Positions 28,733 through 41,087 of a stretch of 64,000 bases of DNA are shown here, piece after piece. The position numbers and the translations under genes are program-made. The notes under the pieces are model-generated. The model did not search any database, was not told the DNA's origin, and saw only the letters and a program-made list of their open reading frames with translations. The DNA comes from Gemmatimonadaceae bacterium (GTDB lineage Bacteria; Gemmatimonadota; Gemmatimonadetes; Gemmatimonadales; Gemmatimonadaceae): positions 18,731 to 82,730 of the forward strand of contig DATNEW010000022.1 in the NCBI GenBank assembly GCA_035606695.1. The letters run 5' to 3'. The first letter of the stretch is position 1, and every line of letters begins with the position of its first letter.

Positions 28733-28803
28733 GTGCCGGTCCCAACTCCCCCCGCAAAAGACTTGCAAAGTCGTGGCGAAGCTAGAGATGAAGATAGTCG
28801 AAG

Positions 28804-28825
28804 TCAAGCGATCACAATCGCTTGA
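28804..28825. promoter_or_regulatory. 8-bp inverted repeat between divergent genes
   Basis: Arms tcaagcga (28804-28811) and tcgcttga (28818-28825) are exact complements with a 6-base spacer. It lies between the roadblock gene (start 28732, minus) and the lipoprotein gene (start 28872, plus), the position expected of a shared operator. No T-run follows on either strand. Confidence 0.45.
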
Positions 28826-28871
28826 AGAATGCGTCGCCGCTCCGTATCCTTCGCCCTTGAGCTCCCCAAAC

Positions 28872-29477
28872 ATGACTCGTCCAACTCTTCGTCCGCGGCT
28901 GTCGATCTTCGCGTGCGCGGCGGCTGTTTGTGCCGTCGCCGCGTTGTCCGCTGCGGCGTGCGGCAACTTCACGGGCGTCCCCGCCTCGCTGCCCACCATC
29001 AGCGACACGGGAACCGTCTTCGCGCTCAATGGCGCGCCTCCCGGCGCTCCGACGGCCCTGCACGTGTTCAGCGGCGCGCTGACGTCGGCCGACGCCAACT
29101 TCATCTTCGACGTTGCGTTCGACATCGATCCCAGCGGCACCATCGTTGTGCTGCCGCAGCGCGCGGTCGCGAGCGGCCTGGCGGCGACGCACACGGTCTC
29201 CCTGCAAAAGGACACCGTGAACTCCTTCGACCAGTTGACGCGCGCGCCGGCGAACGGCTATCGCGCCGACACCGCGATGACGATCAAGCCGAATCAGGTG
29301 ATTCTCGTGCAAAGCGCGGACGCGAACGCCTGTGGTGTGTCGCTCACCGGTACGACGATCTATGCCAAGATCGTGATCACGGCCGTCGACAAGGCTGCCC
29401 GCCAGCTCGCCGTGAAGTACACGACGGATCCGAACTGCGGCTTCCGGTCGTTCGCGACCGGCATTCCCAAGGACTGA
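28872..29477 (+). CDS. Hypothetical lipoprotein
   Basis: The 201-residue protein has a basic N-terminus, a hydrophobic stretch and a lipobox-like SAAAC near residue 29, so it is predicted to be a lipoprotein. The mature part is rich in beta-prone sequence with two Cys (DANACGVSL and DPNCGFRS) that could pair. No family was recognised. It lies directly before serS (4 bases), so it may be cotranscribed, and opposite the roadblock operon. Confidence 0.72.
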   Translation: MTRPTLRPRLSIFACAAAVCAVAALSAAACGNFTGVPASLPTISDTGTVFALNGAPPGAPTALHVFSGALTSADANFIFDVAFDIDPSGTIVVLPQRAVASGLAATHTVSLQKDTVNSFDQLTRAPANGYRADTAMTIKPNQVILVQSADANACGVSLTGTTIYAKIVITAVDKAARQLAVKYTTDPNCGFRSFATGIPKD

Positions 29478-29481
29478 TCGC

Positions 29482-30756
29482 GTGCACGACGTCCGCGTGC
29501 TTCGCGAGCAGGTCGACGTGCTGCGCGAAGGGCTCGCGCGGCGCGGCGCGCTCGACACGTTGGCGCCGGTGGTCGATCGCGGCGTCGACGCCGAACGCGA
29601 GCGGCGGACGCTCATCCAGGCGGTCGAAGAACGAAAGGCGGCGCGCAACGCGAACGCGCAGGAAGTCGGCAAGCGCAAGAAGGCAAAGGAAGACGCCGAC
29701 GAACTGATCGCGCGCGGCAAATCGCTCGGCGACGAGATCGCGAAGCTCGAGACGGAGCTCGCCCAGGTCGAAGCGGAACTGCAGCGCACGGTGCTGGAGA
29801 TTCCGAACATCACGCTCGCGAACGTCCCCGCGGGCGGCGAAGAGAACAACGTCATCGTCAAGACGTGGCGCGAGCCGCGAACGTCCGAGGGCGTCAAGCC
29901 GCACTGGGAGATTGGCGCGCGGCTCGGCATGATCGATCTCGAACGCGCGGCGAAGGTGTCGGGTTCGGGCTTCGTGTTCTATCGAAAGTCCGGCGCACGA
30001 CTCATTCGCGCACTCGTCAACTACTTCATGGACACGCATCGCGAGGAACACGGCTACGAGGAAGTCTGGCCGCCGCTCCTTGTGAATCGCGCGACGATGA
30101 CCGGCACCGGCCAGCTGCCGAAGTTCGAGGACGATGCCTACGCCACGAAGGGCGACGATCTGTTCCTCATCCCGACGGCCGAAGTCCCGGTGACGAATCT
30201 TTACCGCGACGAGATTCTCGATGCGGACCAGTTGCCGATGGCGTTCGTCGCATACAGCAAATGCTTTCGCCGCGAGGCCGGTTCGGCGGGGAAGGATACG
30301 CGCGGCATTTTGCGAACGCACGAATTCGACAAGGTGGAGCTGGTGCGATACGTCACGCCCGAGACATCGGGCGAGCAGCACGAAGCGTTGACGCGCCACG
30401 CGGAGTCGATCCTCGAACGCCTCGGAATTCCGTATCGGCGGAAGCTGCTTGCCGCCGGCGACACGGGCTTCAGTTCGGCGATGACGTACGATCTCGAGGC
30501 GTGGGCGCCGGGCGTCGGCGCGTGGCTCGAGGTGTCGTCCTGCAGCAACTTCACCGACTATCAGGCGCGCCGGGCGAATATTCGCTATCGCCCCGCCAAG
30601 GGCGAGAAGCCACGCTTCGTGCATACGCTCAACGGCTCGGGACTCGCGTTCCCGCGCACGGTCGCGTGCATTCTCGAGCATTATCAGAATGCTGATGGTT
30701 CGGTGACCGTTCCCGACGTCTTGCGGCCGTATCTCGGAACCGACGTTCTCCGCTGA
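29482..30756 (+). CDS. serS: Seryl-tRNA synthetase
   Basis: The 424-residue class II synthetase has the N-terminal coiled-coil arm (residues about 30-100, high in Glu, Lys, Arg) that contacts tRNA-Ser and often tRNA-Sec, then motif 2 FRREAGSAGKDTRGILRTHEF near 260 and motif 3 with NGSGLAFPRTVACILEHYQ near 385. It would also charge the tRNA-Sec encoded at 56720 with serine, the first step of selenocysteine synthesis. The GTG start follows the lipoprotein gene by four bases. Confidence 0.98.
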   Translation: MHDVRVLREQVDVLREGLARRGALDTLAPVVDRGVDAERERRTLIQAVEERKAARNANAQEVGKRKKAKEDADELIARGKSLGDEIAKLETELAQVEAELQRTVLEIPNITLANVPAGGEENNVIVKTWREPRTSEGVKPHWEIGARLGMIDLERAAKVSGSGFVFYRKSGARLIRALVNYFMDTHREEHGYEEVWPPLLVNRATMTGTGQLPKFEDDAYATKGDDLFLIPTAEVPVTNLYRDEILDADQLPMAFVAYSKCFRREAGSAGKDTRGILRTHEFDKVELVRYVTPETSGEQHEALTRHAESILERLGIPYRRKLLAAGDTGFSSAMTYDLEAWAPGVGAWLEVSSCSNFTDYQARRANIRYRPAKGEKPRFVHTLNGSGLAFPRTVACILEHYQNADGSVTVPDVLRPYLGTDVLR

Positions 30757-30767
30757 ACGGAGGTGCT

Positions 30768-31937
30768 ATGCGCATGATGCGCCGCGGCAAGCCGGAGCTC
30801 CTGGTTGCCACGCTCATCCTGGTGCTGCTGGGGGCGTACGTGTGGTACACCCAGCGGGTCGTCGCGGATTTGCGCGCCGATGCCGCGAATTCGATCGACA
30901 TGTATCGCCGCGTGTATCGCGCGATCAACGATCCCCGGCCGGGTGTCGCCGATCAGGCGCTGTTCGACCTCTCGAACAGCATCGTGAAGCAGGGCGTGCC
31001 GTTGATCGTGACGGACCTGAGCGGCAAGGTCGCGTTTCACGCCAATCTCGTCTTCGATCGTAGCGGGAATCCGGTCACGAACGACGACCCGCGCGTGGCG
31101 CAGTACATCCCCATTCTCGAGGCGCAGCACAAGCCGATCGTCGATTCGCTCGTCGGCACGAAAGTGTACTTCGGCGATCCCGCGGTCGTGCGGGGCTTGA
31201 GAATCATTCCGGCGTTGTTCGCGATCAGCGCGGCGCTGCTCGTGCTGTTCGCGCTGTTCCTGATTCGCTCGCGAGGCGACGCTGCGCGCGAACGACTGTG
31301 GGCCGGCATGGCGCGTGAGTCCGCTCACCAGCTCGGCACGCCGCTCTCGAGTCTTTCAGGATGGATCGAGCTGCTCGAGGAGCGCGCGAACGACGATTCG
31401 TCGCAAGCCGCCGTGCGCCACATGCGCGGCGATCTGGAGCGGCTCGATCGCGTGGCGCACCGCTTCGAGCGCATCGGGCGCGAGCCCAAGTACGAGGAGA
31501 TCGATGCGGCCGGTATTGTCGCGCGCATCGCGAAATACTTTCAGGCGCGCGTGCCGACGCTGGCGAACACCATCGTCATCGACTCGGCGATCGCGCCCGA
31601 CCTGCACGTGGTGCACGGCGATCCCGTGCTGCTCGAGTGGGCGGTCGAGGTGCTGACGAAGAACGCGATCGATGCCTTGGCCGGGCGCGGCGGTCGCGTC
31701 TCGCTCGCCGCGGAGCGCGGGCCGGACGATGCGGTCGTCATTCGCGTCGCCGACAACGGCCCCGGCGTCCCGCGCGAGCTGCGCGCGCGGATCTTCGAGC
31801 CTGGGTTCTCCACTAAGAAAAGTGGATGGGGCATTGGCTTGTCGCTCGCCAAACGCATCGTGGAAGAGAACCACGGCGGCAAATTGATGCTGGTGCCGGC
31901 GGAGCAGGGCGCGACGTTCGAGATTATTCTACACTGA
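30768..31937 (+). CDS. Membrane sensor histidine kinase
   Basis: The 389-residue kinase has two membrane helices (about residues 9-28 and 146-167) around a small periplasmic domain, no clear HAMP domain, and a phosphoacceptor His at about 187 in SAHQLGTPLSSL. The ATPase domain shows the N-box KNAIDAL, ADNGPGVP and GWGIGLSL motifs. A good ribosome site (ggagg) precedes the ATG at 30768. No response regulator follows; the receiver protein at 27956 is a possible but unproven partner. Confidence 0.93.
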   Translation: MRMMRRGKPELLVATLILVLLGAYVWYTQRVVADLRADAANSIDMYRRVYRAINDPRPGVADQALFDLSNSIVKQGVPLIVTDLSGKVAFHANLVFDRSGNPVTNDDPRVAQYIPILEAQHKPIVDSLVGTKVYFGDPAVVRGLRIIPALFAISAALLVLFALFLIRSRGDAARERLWAGMARESAHQLGTPLSSLSGWIELLEERANDDSSQAAVRHMRGDLERLDRVAHRFERIGREPKYEEIDAAGIVARIAKYFQARVPTLANTIVIDSAIAPDLHVVHGDPVLLEWAVEVLTKNAIDALAGRGGRVSLAAERGPDDAVVIRVADNGPGVPRELRARIFEPGFSTKKSGWGIGLSLAKRIVEENHGGKLMLVPAEQGATFEIILH

Positions 31938-31946
31938 TGCATATCT

Positions 31947-31986
31947 GCGGAATTCCGAGCGGAGGTGCGAAGCGCCGAAGTGAGGA
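31947..31986 (+). repeat. REP-like repeat before pcrA
   Basis: A copy of the attccgagcg..gcgaagcgccgaag..gagga family. Its end is three bases before the pcrA ATG, so the repeat's GAGGA (31982-31986) is the only ribosome-site-like sequence there. Confidence 0.85.
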
Positions 31987-31989
31987 AGC

Positions 31990-34328
<2,339 letters not shown>

Positions 34329-34329
<1 letters not shown>

Positions 34330-34640
34330 TGGCGGTGACCATCGATGACGTCCGGCACATCGCGGCGCTCGCGCGGTTCGGACTCGGCGACGAGCGCATG
34401 CAGTCGCTCGTGGGCGAGCTGAACACCATCCTCGCGCACATGGACGTGTTGTCGCAGGTGAACACGGACGGTGTCGAGGCGATTGATGGCCTGGGCGCCG
34501 CCGCCGCCCCGTTGCGCGCGGATGCCGGACCACCGATTCCGCTCGCGCGCAGCATCGACGCCTTCGCGCCAAAGGTCGAAGGCGGATTCTTTCTCGTCCC
34601 GCGGTTGTCGACGCACGAGGATCCCGAGGCCGCGTCGTGA
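34329..34640 (+). CDS. gatC: Asp-tRNA(Asn)/Glu-tRNA(Gln) amidotransferase subunit C
   Basis: The 103-residue protein matches GatC: N-terminal [30 protein letters not shown] helix and the acidic C-terminus. It links and stabilises GatA and GatB. The start overlaps the pcrA stop by one base and the stop overlaps gatA by four, so gatCAB is one tight unit. Presence of GatCAB means Gln-tRNA or Asn-tRNA is made by transamidation. Confidence 0.94.
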
Positions 34641-36046
34641 CGTCTGGCCGATCGCGGGCTGAGGAGAGCCTGCGTCGCGCGCGCGAGGTCGGCGCGTTCG
34701 ATCGGGCTGGCTTGAACATTCTGTTATACTCGGATGCTAAAGACCTCCGTGCGCAGGTCGAGCGCGTCGAGGAGCGGCGTGCGGCGGGGATGACGGATTC
34801 GCTCGCCGGCGTGCCGGTGGTGATCAAGGACAACATCGCGACGCGGACGTTGCCGACGACCTGTGCTTCGCGCATCCTCGAGGGCTACGTCAGCCCGTTC
34901 GATGCGACCGCGGTCGCGCGCCTCCGCGATGCGGGGGCGGTGATCATCGCCAAGTCGAACATGGATGAGTTTGGAATGGGCTCGTCAAATGAGAACAGCG
35001 CGTTCGGTCCGGCGCGGAATCCGCTCGATCCGGCGCGCGTGCCCGGTGGATCCTCCGGCGGGTCGGCCGCGGCCGTCGCGGCGGGGATCGTCGACATCGC
35101 GCTGGGGTCGGAGACGGGCGGGTCAGTTCGGCAGCCCGCCGCGTTGTGCGGCGTCGTCGGTGTCAAGCCGACGTACGGCCGCGTGAGCAGATTTGGCCTG
35201 GTGGCGTTCGCGTCGTCCCTCGATCACATCGGCGTCTTCGGCCGCACGGTGGACGATGCCGCGCTCGGTCTCCAAACGATCGCCGGCCACGATCCGCTCG
35301 ACTCGACGTGCGCCGCCGAGCCCGTCCCCGACTATCGCGCGGCCGCGCGGGGTGCGCTGACCGGCGTCGTCATCGGCAAACCCAAGGAGTATTTCCCCGA
35401 CGATCTCGATCCGCAGATCCGCGCGCGATGCGACGCGGCCCTGCACGCGCTCCGCGAGCTGGGCGCCGAAATTAGAGAAGTCTCATTGCCGCACACCGGC
35501 CTCGCGATCGAGGTGTACTACATCATCGCGCCGGCCGAAGCGTCGTCCAACCTGGCGCGCTTCGACGGCGTGCGGTATGGCGCCAGACAGGCCGCACGCG
35601 GCGGCGACGGACTGCGCGGGATGTACGAGGAAACACGCTCGCGCGGCTTCGGCCCCGAAGTCACGCGCCGCATTCTCCTGGGCACCTACGTGCTCTCGGC
35701 AGGCTACTACGACGCGTACTATCGCAAGGCGCAGCAGGTGCGCGCGCTGATCGCGCGCGATTTCGCCAAGGTGTTCGCGCGCGGCGTGCATTTGCTCTTC
35801 ACACCCACGACACCGACGACCGCGTTTCCGATCGGGGCCAAGTCCGATCCGTACGAGATGTATTTGAGCGACATCTTCACGTGTACGGCGAATCTCGCCG
35901 GCGTGCCCGCGATGTCCTTGCCGATCGGGAGGGTGGACGGTCTTCCGGTCGGCGGCCAGTTCATCGCGCCACACTTCGACGAGCGGCAGATGTTCGCCGC
36001 CGCCTACGCGCTGGAGCGCGTCCTCGGCGAGGACGCGCACCGATGA
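34637..36046 (+). CDS. gatA: Asp-tRNA(Asn)/Glu-tRNA(Gln) amidotransferase subunit A
   Basis: This is a 469-residue amidase. The catalytic triad is visible: Lys near residue 64 in VVIKDNIAT, the cis-Ser in [14 protein letters not shown] and the nucleophile Ser in [12 protein letters not shown]. GatA releases ammonia from glutamine for transfer to the mischarged tRNA by GatB. The GTG start overlaps gatC and the stop overlaps gatB (ATGA). Confidence 0.97.
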   Translation: MTSGRSRAEESLRRAREVGAFDRAGLNILLYSDAKDLRAQVERVEERRAAGMTDSLAGVPVVIKDNIATRTLPTTCASRILEGYVSPFDATAVARLRDAGAVIIAKSNMDEFGMGSSNENSAFGPARNPLDPARVPGGSSGGSAAAVAAGIVDIALGSETGGSVRQPAALCGVVGVKPTYGRVSRFGLVAFASSLDHIGVFGRTVDDAALGLQTIAGHDPLDSTCAAEPVPDYRAAARGALTGVVIGKPKEYFPDDLDPQIRARCDAALHALRELGAEIREVSLPHTGLAIEVYYIIAPAEASSNLARFDGVRYGARQAARGGDGLRGMYEETRSRGFGPEVTRRILLGTYVLSAGYYDAYYRKAQQVRALIARDFAKVFARGVHLLFTPTTPTTAFPIGAKSDPYEMYLSDIFTCTANLAGVPAMSLPIGRVDGLPVGGQFIAPHFDERQMFAAAYALERVLGEDAHR

Positions 36047-37512
36047 CCACCGCCGCGTCAGGGAAGTGGACCGACCGGTACGAGATGGTCGTCGGCCTCG
36101 AGGTGCACGTCCAGCTCAAGACGGCGACCAAGATTTTCTGTCGCTGCTCGACGGATTTCGGTGCGTCGCCCAACGCGAACACCTGCCCGGTGTGTCTCGC
36201 GCTGCCGGGGGCGCTGCCCGTGCTCAACGAGCACGCCGTGGAGCTGGCGATTCGCGCGGCCCTCGCTCTCGAGTGCACGGTGAACACGACGTCGGTGTTC
36301 GCGCGGAAGAACTATTTCTATCCCGACTTGCCGAAGGGGTATCAGATCTCGCAGTTCGACAAACCGATCGCGAGCGGCGGGTGCGTCACCATCGGCGCTC
36401 GGCGCGATGGGTCGGACGTTCGCATTGGGCTGACGCGCGCGCACATGGAGGAAGACGCCGGCAAGTCCGTTCACGACCGGTTCTCGGGGTTCACCGGCGT
36501 CGACCTCAATCGTGCCGGCGTGCCGCTGCTCGAGATCGTCAGCGAGCCCGAGATGTTCGACACGGCCCAGGTCGACGCATATTTGAAGACACTCAAGCAA
36601 ATTCTCGAATACACGCGCGTCAGCGACGTCAACATGGAAGAGGGCAGTCTTCGCGTCGACGCCAATATCAGCGTCCGCGAGCGGGGCGAGACGAACCTCG
36701 GGACCAAGACCGAGCTCAAGAACTTGAACTCGTTTTCGAACGTCGTCCGCGCGCTCGAGGTCGAGTTCGCGCGGCAGTGCGCGCTGATCGACGCCGGCGG
36801 CAGAGTCGAACAACAGACGCTGTTGTGGGATGAGCACGCCGGCGACGTCCGGCCCGCGCGCTCGAAGGAAGGCAGTCACGATTACCGCTACTTTCCCGAG
36901 CCCGATCTGCCGCCGCTCATCATCTCGGGCAAACGACTCGATCACATCAGGCGACACCTGCCGGAGCTACCGGCCGCCCGGCGCGAGCGATACCGTCGCG
37001 AATACCCGGTGCTGACCGACTATGACCTCCACGTACTCACCGCCGGCCCAGCGATCGGTGAATACTTCGAGCAGGTGGCGCGGCAGAGCGACGACGGAAA
37101 GACCGCCGCCAACTGGATGATGGGCGAAGTGCTCGCGGCGCTGAAAAGCACCGGACAGTCCGTCGAGCACTTCACGGTGCGTCCCGCCGATCTCGCACAG
37201 TTGCTGAACCTCGTTCGCGACGACGTCGTGAGCCACACGGCGGCCAAGCAGATTTTCGCCACCATGGTCCGCACGGGCGATCCGCCGGCGCAGATCGCCC
37301 AACGCGATCGACTGCTCAAAATCAGCGACGAGAGCGCGCTGTCGGATTGGATCGACGAAGTGTTCGCCGAGCATCCGGACGAAGCGCGGCGGTTCGTCGG
37401 CGGCGAGAAGCGGTTACAGGGTGTGCTCGTCGGCTTCGTGATGAAGAAATCCAGCGGCAGCGCCGACCCGAAGCGGGTGAATCAGTTGCTTGCCACGCGC
37501 GTCGGAACGTAG
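36043..37512 (+). CDS. gatB: Asp-tRNA(Asn)/Glu-tRNA(Gln) amidotransferase subunit B
   Basis: The 489-residue subunit activates the acyl group of Glu-tRNA(Gln) or Asp-tRNA(Asn). It has the GatB start [21 protein letters not shown], the Cys pairs CRC and CPVCL that bind zinc, [16 protein letters not shown] [12 protein letters not shown] and the tail YqeY-like domain. The ATG overlaps the gatA stop. The last 31 bases overlap the 3' end of the convergent gene at 37482. Confidence 0.97.
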   Translation: MTTAASGKWTDRYEMVVGLEVHVQLKTATKIFCRCSTDFGASPNANTCPVCLALPGALPVLNEHAVELAIRAALALECTVNTTSVFARKNYFYPDLPKGYQISQFDKPIASGGCVTIGARRDGSDVRIGLTRAHMEEDAGKSVHDRFSGFTGVDLNRAGVPLLEIVSEPEMFDTAQVDAYLKTLKQILEYTRVSDVNMEEGSLRVDANISVRERGETNLGTKTELKNLNSFSNVVRALEVEFARQCALIDAGGRVEQQTLLWDEHAGDVRPARSKEGSHDYRYFPEPDLPPLIISGKRLDHIRRHLPELPAARRERYRREYPVLTDYDLHVLTAGPAIGEYFEQVARQSDDGKTAANWMMGEVLAALKSTGQSVEHFTVRPADLAQLLNLVRDDVVSHTAAKQIFATMVRTGDPPAQIAQRDRLLKISDESALSDWIDEVFAEHPDEARRFVGGEKRLQGVLVGFVMKKSSGSADPKRVNQLLATRVGT

Positions 37513-38402
37513 AGCGGATCGGCGAGGTTCCGCGAAAACGGCAGCGTCGTGTCGGGCATCCCGAATACGCGATCGGCTTCTTCATGGAGCCGATGGTCGC
37601 CCACTTCACGCAGCGTCTTGCGGCGCACCTTCTTCGCCAGGCGCAGTGCTTCGTCGCCCGACGGATCGAGGCGGAACGGCTCCGAGCGATCCATGCGCTG
37701 CAGCATGTCGATGATGAAATCGTACGAGCGCGCGACGTACGCGCCGACTTCGTCATCCGGCAAATCCCAGCGGCTGTTCTCCTTCATGAGCTGGAAGATG
37801 CGCTGCCACGACTCGTTGTCGGCGACGATGACCATCCCGCGGAAGATGCGGCGGTTGGTCGACGTGCTGAAAATCGTGGGACTCAACACGCGGTCGAGCA
37901 GGCCGTCCGAGCGCGAGTGATCGAGCAGAATGAGCTCGCGCGCGCTGCGTGCGCACGCGGTGCCCAGGTGGGTCTCGAACCTGCTCTCCCAATACGAGTG
38001 TCCGAGCCCCGACGTGCTCGACGTGACCGCGAGTTGCTTCGGTACGAAGTAGTTGTGCGCCACGGAGTCTGCCGCGAGATGCGACAGGTATCCCAACCCG
38101 AACGCGCGGAGCGGATCATCGCCCGCGCCGTCGAGAATCTCCATCCCGACGTTCCATGAGTGACAGTGGCGGCCGACCGGCACGTACTTCTTCGCAATGC
38201 TCGTGTCCGCCGCGATCGACCCATACAGAAAGTCGTACGGGAATTCCTTGAGCAGCGCGGCAATCGACGGCGGCAGGAGCGCCAGCGATCGCATGACCGC
38301 TTCGCCGAGGTAGACGTGCGTACCCGGCGTCCAGGCGTGCGCGACCGCCGGCGCGACAATCAGGAACACCAGGGCGAGCGCGACGGCGCGCCGGGCTGTC
38401 AC
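37482..38402 (-). CDS. Zinc-dependent phospholipase C-like protein, secreted
   Basis: The 306-residue protein has a signal peptide (ALALVFLIVAPAVAHAW) and the zinc-ligand pattern of the Zn-dependent phospholipase C family: a Trp directly after cleavage, HVYLGEAV, HCHSWN and HLAADSVAHN (H-x3-D-x3-H). Family members hydrolyse phospholipids or cleave other phosphate esters outside the cytoplasm; the substrate here is unknown. The GTG at 38402 is chosen because it starts a good signal peptide; longer frames overlap other sequence. Its 3' end runs 31 bases into gatB. Confidence 0.78.
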   Translation of the reverse strand: MTARRAVALALVFLIVAPAVAHAWTPGTHVYLGEAVMRSLALLPPSIAALLKEFPYDFLYGSIAADTSIAKKYVPVGRHCHSWNVGMEILDGAGDDPLRAFGLGYLSHLAADSVAHNYFVPKQLAVTSSTSGLGHSYWESRFETHLGTACARSARELILLDHSRSDGLLDRVLSPTIFSTSTNRRIFRGMVIVADNESWQRIFQLMKENSRWDLPDDEVGAYVARSYDFIIDMLQRMDRSEPFRLDPSGDEALRLAKKVRRKTLREVGDHRLHEEADRVFGMPDTTLPFSRNLADPLYVPTRVASN

Positions 38403-38433
38403 GAGCCGCCCAACGCCCGGCGCCCAACGTCCA

Positions 38434-38913
38434 TCACAGACCGAGACGCTTGCGCTGCCGCCGAATGGAGCGACGCAAGTCCTTGAGCTCGGACTCCACC
38501 GCGTCATCGATCGCCTCACGTGCGCGGCCGAGATACTCCGACATGTGATCCGAGATCTCGTCGCGCGGAATACTGTCCCACACGTCGTGGCCGCGGCGCG
38601 CGGCCCACCGGCCGCCTTGCTTGCCCCACCGCGATGCATGCCGGCCGGCCCACTTCGCGCCTTGACCCAAGCCGCGCATGACCGGCGACACCGGACGCGA
38701 CCCCGACGGGCCGCGCCGCAACATGTACGTTAACCCCGCGCCGAGCGTCGCGCCGATGAGCGCCGCGGTGAGCAGGTCGTATTCGCGATCATATCCCTCC
38801 GAGGCCGCCTCGTCCGCTCCGCGGATGGCGGGCCCGCGGCCGGACGCGCGGGACTGCTGTGAAGCCGCCTGCCGCCGGCTCCGCGGACGGTTGGGAGCTG
38901 CCGTCGTGGCCAT
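38434..38913 (-). CDS. Small membrane protein, function unknown
   Basis: The 159-residue protein has a basic, low-complexity N-terminus, one hydrophobic segment (LLTAALIGATLGAGLTYML, about residues 51-69) and a charged C-terminal half with helices (SDHMSEYLGRAREAIDDAVE). The ATG at 38913 has an excellent ribosome site (gaggaggaag). It overlaps the DUF948-like gene by 125 bases in another frame. It is likely the second gene of a unit with that neighbour. Confidence 0.65.
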   Translation of the reverse strand: MATTAAPNRPRSRRQAASQQSRASGRGPAIRGADEAASEGYDREYDLLTAALIGATLGAGLTYMLRRGPSGSRPVSPVMRGLGQGAKWAGRHASRWGKQGGRWAARRGHDVWDSIPRDEISDHMSEYLGRAREAIDDAVESELKDLRRSIRRQRKRLGL

Positions 38914-39505
38914 CGTCTTCCTCCTCGCTTTCCAATTGGCTTTCGATTGCATCGGCCAGAACGGCCGGATCGAGCTCGTCTGACGCAAGGTCCATCCCAC
39001 GGCGTCGGAATGCGGCCGCTCCGCCGCGAACTCCGCGGACGGCAGAGGCCGTGGACACGAACACCTGCTCCGCTTCGTCCTGCACCACCGCGAGCAACGC
39101 ATTGAATTCGTTCAGGCGTTCCTCGGTCAGCGCCACGGCGTGCTGCACGCGCTCGTTGGCGGCCACGATCGTCGCATTCACCTTCTGCACGTCGGTCCGG
39201 ATCGAGGTCGTGACGAAGTTGACGTTGTCGGTGATCACGCTCAAGTGATGCATGATGGGCGTGATGTCGCCCTGCATCCGGTCGAGCAGATGGCTGACCT
39301 TGCGATACACCTTCCGGAAGTGCCAGGCAACCGGAACCGCCACGACGACGAGCACGAGCAGCGCGAGTGTGATGATCGCGCTCGCGATCGTCGTGATCTG
39401 CTCGAACACCCCGTGCGCCGGCAACACCGGCTTGACCAGCAGCGTGTCGTGGGTCGCCGCGGCCGCCTGCATCAGAAATGGTCCCAGCGAAAAAAGTGAA
39501 GCCAT
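38789..39505 (-). CDS. DUF948-like membrane protein
   Basis: The 238-residue protein has an N-terminal membrane helix (ITTIASAIITLALLVLVVVAVP, about residues 36-57) followed by a long coiled coil (VSHLLDRMQGDITPIMHHLSVITDNVNFVTTSI, key heptad residues), as in DUF948 proteins. The ATG at 39505 is preferred over an upstream TTG at 39529. The last 40 residues are in a frame overlapped by the next gene and are Arg/Gly-rich, so the true C-terminus could be shorter if there is a frameshift. It is divergent from murA. Confidence 0.7.
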   Translation of the reverse strand: MASLFSLGPFLMQAAAATHDTLLVKPVLPAHGVFEQITTIASAIITLALLVLVVVAVPVAWHFRKVYRKVSHLLDRMQGDITPIMHHLSVITDNVNFVTTSIRTDVQKVNATIVAANERVQHAVALTEERLNEFNALLAVVQDEAEQVFVSTASAVRGVRGGAAAFRRRGMDLASDELDPAVLADAIESQLESEEEDDGHDGSSQPSAEPAAGGFTAVPRVRPRARHPRSGRGGLGGI

Positions 39506-39745
39506 TGCGATTCCAGGAGTGCAAGCCAAAGGCCAAGCATGCTCGGCCGCATGTGCTGCTGTGGGGACGCGTCACCGCATGCTACGCCAAGCTGGCGTAC
39601 GAAGCAACCAGAATGAACCAACGGCGCGCGCTGGTCGCACGGAACGTGCGCCATGCCACGACTCCGCCATTGCTTTTCGCGCGGGGCCCCGGACATTCTT
39701 CGCTCGATTCCGACCACGACCACCAGCTACGCCTCAGCCACGCAC

Positions 39746-41044
39746 ATGAGCGCTCTGCAGTTCATCGTCCAAGGTGGACAACGCCTGTCCGGAACGATTC
39801 GCCCGTCCGGCAACAAGAACGCCGCGCTGCCCATCGTGTGCGCGGCCCTGCTCACCGAACACCCGGTGACGCTCGAGAACGTGCCGCGCATTCGCGACGT
39901 CGAGACGCTGGTCGAGCTCATCGCCACCCTGGGCGTCGACGTCGCGTGGTCGGAGCGCAACACGCTTCAGATTCATGCGAAAACCGTAAAGTCGGCGAGC
40001 CTCGACCCCAAGCTGTGCCGAAAGATTCGCGCGTCGATTCTTCTGGCCGCGCCGCTCCTCGCGCGCTGCGGCGAGATCGAGCTGCCGCCGCCGGGCGGCG
40101 ACGTCATCGGCCGCCGCCGCGTCGACACGCATTTTCTGGCGCTCGAGCGCCTCGGCGCCCACTTCGAGCTCGATGAGAGCTTCCATCTCTCCACGAAAGG
40201 CCTCCGCGGCGCCGACGTCTTTCTCGATGAGCCCAGCGTCACGGCCACCGAGAACGCGATCACCGCGGCCGTTGCCGCGAGCGGCACCACCATCCTCCGC
40301 AACGCGGCCAGCGAGCCACACGTTCAGGACCTCTGCCACTTTCTCATCGCGCTCGGCGCCGACATCGACGGCGTCGGCACGAACAAGCTGACCATCGAAG
40401 GTGGACGACAGCTCGGCGGCGCGACGCATCGTATCGGCCCGGACCACATCGAGGTCGGTTCGTTTATCGGCATGGCGGCCGCCACGGGATCGGAGCTGCG
40501 CATCGCGGACGCCGGCATCGAACATCTCCGGTCGACGCTCATGGGCTTCGCGCGCCTCGGCGTCTCGTGCAAGATCGAAGGAGCGGATCTCGTCGTGCCC
40601 GCCGAGCAGGAAAAGGTCATTCAGAGCGATCTCGGCGGGCACGTGCCGAAGCTCGAGGATCAGCCGTGGCCGGCTTTCCCGGCGGACACGATGTCGATCG
40701 CGCTCGTCGCCGCGACGCAATGTACCGGGCTCATTCTGATCCACGAGAAGATGTTCGAGTCGCGCCTCTTCTTCGTCGATAAGCTGGTGGGCATGGGCGC
40801 GCGCATCGTGCTGTGCGATCCGCACCGCGCGCTCGTCTCCGGTCCGTCGCGGCTGCGCGGCAGCACCGTCGATTCACCCGACATTCGCGCCGGCATGGCG
40901 ATGCTCGTCGCCGCGATGACGGCCGACGGCGAGAGCACCATCAACAACGTCGCCCAGATCGAACGCGGCTACGAGCGCATCGACGAGCGGCTGCGCGCGC
41001 TCGGTGCCAAGATCGAGCGCGTGGAAGACCGCCGGGCAAAATGA
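39746..41044 (+). CDS. murA: UDP-N-acetylglucosamine 1-carboxyvinyltransferase MurA with Asp at the catalytic Cys position
   Basis: The 432-residue enzyme adds enolpyruvate to UDP-GlcNAc in the first committed step of peptidoglycan synthesis. Substrate-binding SGNKNAALP (Lys24) and the Arg near GYERIDER are conserved, and the fold shows the six repeated units. The loop that normally reads PGGC(x)IG is PPGGDVIG here, with Asp119 at the place of catalytic Cys115 in E. coli. Cys-to-Asp MurA enzymes are active but resist fosfomycin. An internal frame upstream of the ATG at 39746 is not conserved. Four bases after the start of the stop overlap lies a new gene region with pgeF. Confidence 0.96.
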   Translation: MSALQFIVQGGQRLSGTIRPSGNKNAALPIVCAALLTEHPVTLENVPRIRDVETLVELIATLGVDVAWSERNTLQIHAKTVKSASLDPKLCRKIRASILLAAPLLARCGEIELPPPGGDVIGRRRVDTHFLALERLGAHFELDESFHLSTKGLRGADVFLDEPSVTATENAITAAVAASGTTILRNAASEPHVQDLCHFLIALGADIDGVGTNKLTIEGGRQLGGATHRIGPDHIEVGSFIGMAAATGSELRIADAGIEHLRSTLMGFARLGVSCKIEGADLVVPAEQEKVIQSDLGGHVPKLEDQPWPAFPADTMSIALVAATQCTGLILIHEKMFESRLFFVDKLVGMGARIVLCDPHRALVSGPSRLRGSTVDSPDIRAGMAMLVAAMTADGESTINNVAQIERGYERIDERLRALGAKIERVEDRRAK

Positions 41045-41052
41045 GCGTCGCA

Positions 41053-41080
41053 TTGTCATCCTGAGCAAAGCGAAGGATCA
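41053..41080 (+). repeat. REP-like repeat between murA and pgeF
   Basis: ttgtcatcctgagcaaagcg then aaggatca: a half-copy of the dispersed family. AAGGA (41073-41077) is ten bases before the proposed pgeF GTG start. Confidence 0.7.
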
Positions 41081-41087
41081 GCTTTTT

